Of a DNA stretch of 64,000 nucleotides, positions 1-64,000 are shown piece by piece. The position numbers were made by a program, and so were the translations under genes. This stretch comes from Cristatella mucedo. Taxonomy: Eukaryota > Bryozoa > Phylactolaemata > Cristatellidae. Location of the stretch: contig WPIO01000020.1 of NCBI GenBank assembly GCA_009760855.2, forward strand, positions 3,663,501-3,727,500. Direction: 5' to 3'. Numbering within the stretch: the first letter of the stretch is position 1; each line of letters begins with the position of its first letter. The notes beneath the pieces were generated by a model. That model saw only the letters and a list, made by a program, of their open reading frames with translations, had not been told where the DNA came from and searched no databases.

Positions 1-1634
1 GTCTGGGTCATAGACAAATACTTTGCAGGCATAAACTTCAACGTAAAACAAGATACGATCAATTAGATTGGATATGAGGTAAAAGTCATTGCATTCCCAG
101 AATCCGGGGCTACTGCAACGCCTCAACTGATCCGAGTACTACGAGGTATCATCATCCTGACGGATCACACTACAGAGAAACTCTCCCAACATGCAGCAAG
201 ATCAGAGTAAGCTGGGTTGTTGGGGGCAAGTCAAGCATACAGCCTTATTTTATATAGTGGCAGGCGATCCTCTTCCTTAAGGAGCGACAACAGGCTAAAT
301 AACAAAAACTGTAACTATTGTATGTCCTCTATTGTATTGAAGCTTCAAAAGATAACATGAACTTAAATGGGTTGCAAAGCGGTCCACTCATATAATAGTT
401 ATGGCATTCCAACGGCCTTACTAGTTTCTAGCTTCCTGTGCACTTCGGCCATGCCGCCAGCCAACGAGACTCGTGCGGCCACAGCTGTTGCAACTTCCGA
501 TTGGGAAGCCGCCTAGCCTCGCCGGGGAGCTGCCGACCCGCTGGCAGTTGCAGAACCTGCCTGGGCAACCAAAGGGCAGCTGCAGCTGACCGAGGCGCCA
601 GTCGCCGGAGCGCTGCAGCTGCTGGCTTGCCGTGCCGCTCTCAGGAACAGAATGGCAACGCAGGTCAACTGATGGTTGGTCGCACCTCCATCAAGGAATG
701 CTAGAAAAGGCGTCTGCACTCTTCCTGCTCTACAAGGATGCCAAGGAGTCTCTCAAACAACTTCGGGAGCCTCACTTTCAGCCAACCTTCCCTGGGTGCA
801 GACGGCCTGTCTCCTCCATTTCCACTACAGTGTAGTGATACGGTGCACTTTTAGGTCCCAATTTTTGGCGTTCTATATTCGTAAGCCCGGGCTAATCAAT
901 AACTTAAAATGGGTGCACAAAGATGCTGGTGGTTGGTAGGCGGGTGGTGGGGGGGAAGGAATAGGCTGCAAACATTTGACAGCAGCTTTCTTCTCGTCAG
1001 TTCTTTCTTCTGGTCGGTGCCTAGAAATTAGCACGAATATAGGTCGTGCAGCCTCAATTCTACGCTTGCCTAGTCACTTATTTCCAAGGACTTGTTGAGC
1101 ACGACCGGCTAACTCATACTGACGCGACAAGGACAGGTCTCAACTGTTGGGCAACATTGGATATTCACTTAAATGATAAAGCATCTACAGGTAGCTTAAC
1201 AACAGAGCTTAAACATATTGTAGAATATGCATAATTCATGCAGTGACTATAAAGAGAGGAGACAGCATATCCGTAAAAATAAGAGACTTTGATTACCACC
1301 ACAACACATTAGACCCCAAATAAGCAACAAGAACTGTCTCTGGTGTCAAAGTCGTACAGTACCATACATTCTGATGCTACACAGGAAGCTGTATTTCCAT
1401 TTCTAAATTGCTTAAGTGGCCGTCTCACAGTGTTTACGATCATCCACTAGCTAATCAAAAAAGACAACTCGTCAGGCATGGCTTCTGAACTAACACACTG
1501 CACTACAGGGTTGAGAATCCGCTCACGATGGTACCGATATTTTGCGCAAGAGCTGCCAAGCCAACGGTGCAGCAAAGAGAGCTGGTGCAAGCTCGGCAGC
1601 AGCAGAGACCGCAGAAATTTGCTTCATCACTCAC
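1..1634. other. SMC1 intron 15 and left edge, no further exon seen
   Basis: Downstream of SMC1 exon 15. I looked on the minus strand for a phase-0 exon beginning with the conserved Pro-x-Ile segment and found none that convinces. A GC-rich patch at 430-720 has open frames on both strands but no family resemblance. The first exon of the missing C-terminal half is therefore probably outside the window. Confidence 0.5.
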
Positions 1635-18429
<16,795 letters not shown>

Positions 18430-18686
18430 GTTCAGCACAAGATGCCGATCACAGCAAGAAGAGGGGAGCAGCAAAAACGCGGTAACGGAACGTCGCCCGC
18501 CCGATTTCGCGCGGCCAAAAATCGGATGTCATGTGCGCATGACCATGCCGACAGCCAATCGGACGCAGTGTCAATAACAACACCGAGCCTACACTTCCGA
18601 TTTGCCGCCGGCGAGCTGTCCGGTCCGCTGGCCGGTTCTCGCGGACCTCGCGTTCGTGTGCACATATTTAAAGAAATAAAGGCTAA
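18430..18686. promoter_or_regulatory. Bidirectional SMC1/NHEJ1 promoter
   Basis: The 257 bp between two divergent start codons. Visible sites: CCAAT at 18555-18559, GGGCGG on the minus strand at 18497-18502, and TTTCGCGC at 18505-18512, an exact E2F-type octamer. A TATTTAAA at 18665-18672 lies only 15 bp before the NHEJ1 ATG, too close to act as its TATA box. CpG-rich and free of repeats. Shared, growth-linked regulation is inference. Confidence 0.7.
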
Positions 18687-60359
<41,673 letters not shown>

Positions 60360-60893
60360 CGCCACAGACAAGCACGAGACTAGCACGCGCTGCTGCTGCC
60401 TCGCGAGTGCGAATCGTCAGCCCCAGCAGAATCAGCGATCCCCTGTGTCCCTGCTGTAAGCTCTGCCCGGCGTCCGAGCTGGCAGCAGCGGCCTGCTGTC
60501 GGAGACCACTCGTCGGAAGCCACAGCCACGTGACAGCAAGCCTGCGCATGCCCTTTCCTAGTTCGCTGCTTCCTGCTGCTCTCGGCGCCTGCAGACGATG
60601 GCTGCTCGCACCGTGGCACTGCATGCAGAGAGAGAGAGAGAGAGAGAGAATAGGCCGGCCGCAATGGCATGCACGTGAGAGTGGCATTGCTGACCGACCC
60701 GATGCAAGCAAGCTGCTCGCATTTGCCGATAGAGCAAGCTGGCCTGGCGTGGCAGCAGTAGCGTGCACAGGCTGTGGGGGCGAGGAGCCAGTTCTGCGCT
60801 TTGCTTGCTAGCTCGCTCGCTCCTCCTTCTCCTCCGTTGTCACGCCGTACCTGCCTCGTGACGTTCCCGAGGTTGACACTGGTAATCTCCAAC

Positions 60894-60899
60894 AATAAA
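60894..60899 (+). terminator. Candidate NHEJ1 poly(A) signal
   Basis: AATAAA 535 bp after the NHEJ1 stop codon, followed by a GT-rich stretch (gtgttttgctgtg). It is the first canonical signal on the plus strand after the stop. Confidence 0.55.
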
Positions 60900-61682
60900 G
60901 TGTTTTGCTGTGCACTGATTCCATTGTCCGTTATCAGCGCTGTCTGGTGCCGACGCCGCCCGGCTGGTATGCCGTCGTTGTCAGTGGCCGGCGCCCACGC
61001 TGCTCCCATGCCTGCCGCCGCTGCTGCTGCGGTGGCTGGCGTCGAGTCGCTGCCCGGCAGCGGCGCTGACCTTTGACTATTGGCAAACCGGCCATAGAGA
61101 CTTGGCGCTGTCACCTCCTCTGGAGGAAGCTGGATGGTTTTGCTGATGCCTCTGCTGCGGCGTTTCGTCAGTGATGGGCAGTTACGGGTCCTGTCCTGGG
61201 CCTACTTGTTTGTAGTATCTGGTTGTCGGTCAGCACCTTACACAATTGCCTTGGAAGGGCGAGTCAGCGATCACCCGGCGCCGTGGCTTGGGGCCGTCGA
61301 TTTTCCTCGCATTGTTAGCATCAGAAGTAGGCATTGTGCGATGAGTAAGCTCTCGATCCAATCCGTTGAGAACAGGATCGGGTCGTGTAGGCGATTTCTG
61401 TGCGTAAGTGTCCGACCTTTGTTAACGCTAGCGTTAGTTCCATCAATAGGCTTCCTATGATTGCGCCATCGGAAATTTCAGTCTGACCTACTCATGAACT
61501 GGATAGTTGTGGCTACCTAATTGGCAAGTCTGTGGAGGAAGGCACAGTTGTATGAGGGGTTCAAGGGCAGTCCCTAATGCTGCAAGTACCGTTTGTTGTG
61601 CCACTCCCTATGAGTCATGCCCTTTCACTGTCTCTCCCTCGATGTTGTGGTCGGCGGCACACTCGTACACACTCACTCGTGT

Positions 61683-61714
<32 letters not shown>

Positions 61715-63586
61715 GCCTTCTCTCCTCCTCCGTCTCTCTTCTTTTTCCTGTCTCTCCCTCGCTCCCTTCCTTGCTCTTTCTCCTTCCCTGGCCCTCTCAC
61801 CCTTGCTTTTTCTCTCTATCTCCCTCTCTCTCTCTTTTCTAGCCCCCCCCCCTGCTGCTCATTCTCCCTTGCCGCTCCATTTTCTGTTTCTCTAGGGGCC
61901 GTCGCTTTTTCTTGTATGTAGAACCGTTGCATTTGTTTTGTTTCACTTTATTCCAATATATCGTCACGGGTAGCAATAAGTGAGTATTGCAGCTTGACTA
62001 ATCCCACCCTGCACACTGAGCACTTGCGTGCTTCCGAGCAGCTGCTGCTAGCTCTAAGCACTCACTGTGCTTGCTCTGAGTGTTTTATTGAGCTCTGCAA
62101 TGTTGTCCTGCTGCCTTGGCTGCTGCCATGTACTCGACAAAGCTCAGAACAGATGTCAGAAGTGGTCTGGTGGTAGCAGCCATCGGCGTCTCAAGCAGCC
62201 TCGACCGCGTGACTCCACGCCCAGGTCGTTGCTATCATGCAAAAGGGGAGGCAAACCGGGAAGTAACCGATGCACGAGAGAGATAAGTAGAGTAGAGTGT
62301 AGATAGAGCCGAGTAAACGAGAGGAGAGAGAGAGATGGAGAAGAACTAGGTGGCGATGGGCCGGGAGAAGGAAGCCAGAGGCAGACTGCTGCCGAAGTGG
62401 TCACAGCACGGTGAACCGTTAACAAGTACGTTAAGAGTCTCGGTTCTGTGTACTAGTCTTATAAGTAGGTACCGCGAACGATGGAGCACCTGAACCCATT
62501 GGCTTCCGAAGTGTGGTGCAATCAGCTCGTCTCGAACGAGTGATGGCAAGGAACGGTCGACACCCAAGAGAGAGCACGAGCTCCGGAGGCATGCAGATTG
62601 AGACATCGCGTGCATCGGCCGTCATAGGCCATTATTGTAGCTGCGCGCGCACACACACATACCATGTCTGTGCCCTGCACTGAACTTCTTCGCTCGACCT
62701 TCGCAGGAGGCCAAGGCCAGCGACAAGGAGTGTGTGCACTCTCCTCGCCCTGATTCCTCAGGGCAGAGTCTGGGGGGGAGGGATACAGCACCTGGGTTGG
62801 CCCGAAGCTCTCTCTCGAACCCTGTGTCTGTAATCTGGCCATTCACTCGGGCGAAGGTTCTCTTGACTCAGGGGACTGCTATTGTCAGCCAGCCCACTTT
62901 GGCTGGTGAGGATCAGCTCGGCTTTTCAGACGCCCACCAGCGATGGCTGGCCTCCGGTTGTGGCCAGGATGTTGGAGACAATGCTGCCAATGGGACGGTG
63001 GCCGTGGCGACAATGCACTGACACCAATGTACAGGGATCCAGACAGATACTGTGATTAGTGCTAGCTAAACAGTCAGCAGCCACAAGCTAACAGTGCTAA
63101 GTAGGTCCTGTGAGGCTTAGAAAAACAGTGGCTTCCCCTGACCGCAGGCTGCAATGACGGCAGCCGATATCCCGATGAGCCACGACTAGCATTTTCGGGG
63201 AGGGGGGCTGGGGGGCCGCCTTCCCAAGCACCACCTGGCACCACCGTGGTACACTGGGTGCAAGGTCAAGACAAACCTGATGGCGATACCAGTTTGCAGC
63301 AGTGGCCGAACGTTTGTGCATGCCGGACTGCCGAGGAGGACTTGGCCTTGGGCTCCGCGTGCTCACACGGGCAGAGCTCTTGGCAACAACTGCTGCTTTG
63401 CTGCTGCAAGTCGCTCGCAATGGCTGATGATGCGGCAACTAATCTGTGAAGGCAGGCCTCAGGGAGCAACGGCAGGATCAAAGAAATTTAGCCACACATG
63501 CAGATGTAGCAGCATGCAAGGACATTGCTGAGATAGCTCGTGCTCAACCTCCTCCTGCTGCAGTAGAGGTTTTTGTGCCGTCATAA
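60900..63586. other. NHEJ1 3' flank, no gene recognised
   Basis: GC-rich to about 61100, a CT-rich tract at 61682-61850, and open frames on both strands at 62000-63450 without recognisable domains. A TGGTGCCGACGCC string at 60945 faintly recalls a retroelement primer-binding site, but no LTR pair was found. Confidence 0.4.

Positions 63587-64000
<414 letters not shown>

Noticed and set aside
430-720. SMC1 exon 16 in the GC-rich patch near the left edge
   Set aside because: Neither strand resembles the SMC1 return coil and no phase-0 acceptor fits.
60894-60970. LTR end with primer-binding site (AATAAA, then TGGTGCCGACGCC)
   Set aside because: No second LTR and no gag or pol frames nearby; more simply the NHEJ1 poly(A) signal.

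Overview
The window is animal nuclear DNA, not bacterial. It has spliced genes with GT-AG (and two GC-AG) introns, long CA/TG and CT microsatellites, tRNA-derived SINEs, and many decayed non-LTR retrotransposons and DNA transposons. The two proteins are clearly metazoan but far from their vertebrate versions, so an invertebrate is likely. I cannot name the phylum from the sequence.

Layout. (1) 1635-18429, minus strand: the first 15 coding exons (748 residues) of an SMC1 cohesin subunit, from the start codon through the ATPase N-lobe, the ascending coiled coil, the hinge and the start of the return coil. The remaining exons lie beyond the left edge. (2) 18430-18686: a 257-bp head-to-head promoter with a CCAAT box, a GC box and an E2F-like site. 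(3) 18687-60359, plus strand: a gene I assembled from eight exons whose phases join perfectly (999 nt, 332 residues plus stop). It matches XLF/NHEJ1, the non-homologous end-joining filament factor. Introns 3, 4, 5 and 7 are 5-19 kb and hold most of the window. (4) Inside NHEJ1 intron 4, antisense, two phase-compatible exon-like ORFs (36859-37134 and 33557-34000) may belong to a nested, unidentified gene. (5) 60360-64000: the NHEJ1 3' flank, with a candidate poly(A) signal at 60894 and a CT-repeat tract to the window end.

The introns carry at least two LINE families. Family A ends in a GTAAAGCGCC...GGGCGCTTTA hairpin plus (ATT)n. Family B ends in an (ACATT)-like tail. There are also about 18 copies of tRNA-headed SINEs, at least one sharing the family-A tail, a decayed hAT transposase, two Tc1/mariner transposase remnants, and a 189-bp hAT MITE with a one-mismatch 8-bp target duplication that resembles SPIN elements known from horizontal transfer.

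Functionally, the two genes are both genome-maintenance factors (sister-chromatid cohesion and double-strand-break joining) and probably share one cell-cycle-type promoter. Exon borders were read by eye from splice consensus, reading phase and family similarity. No alignment or expression data were available.
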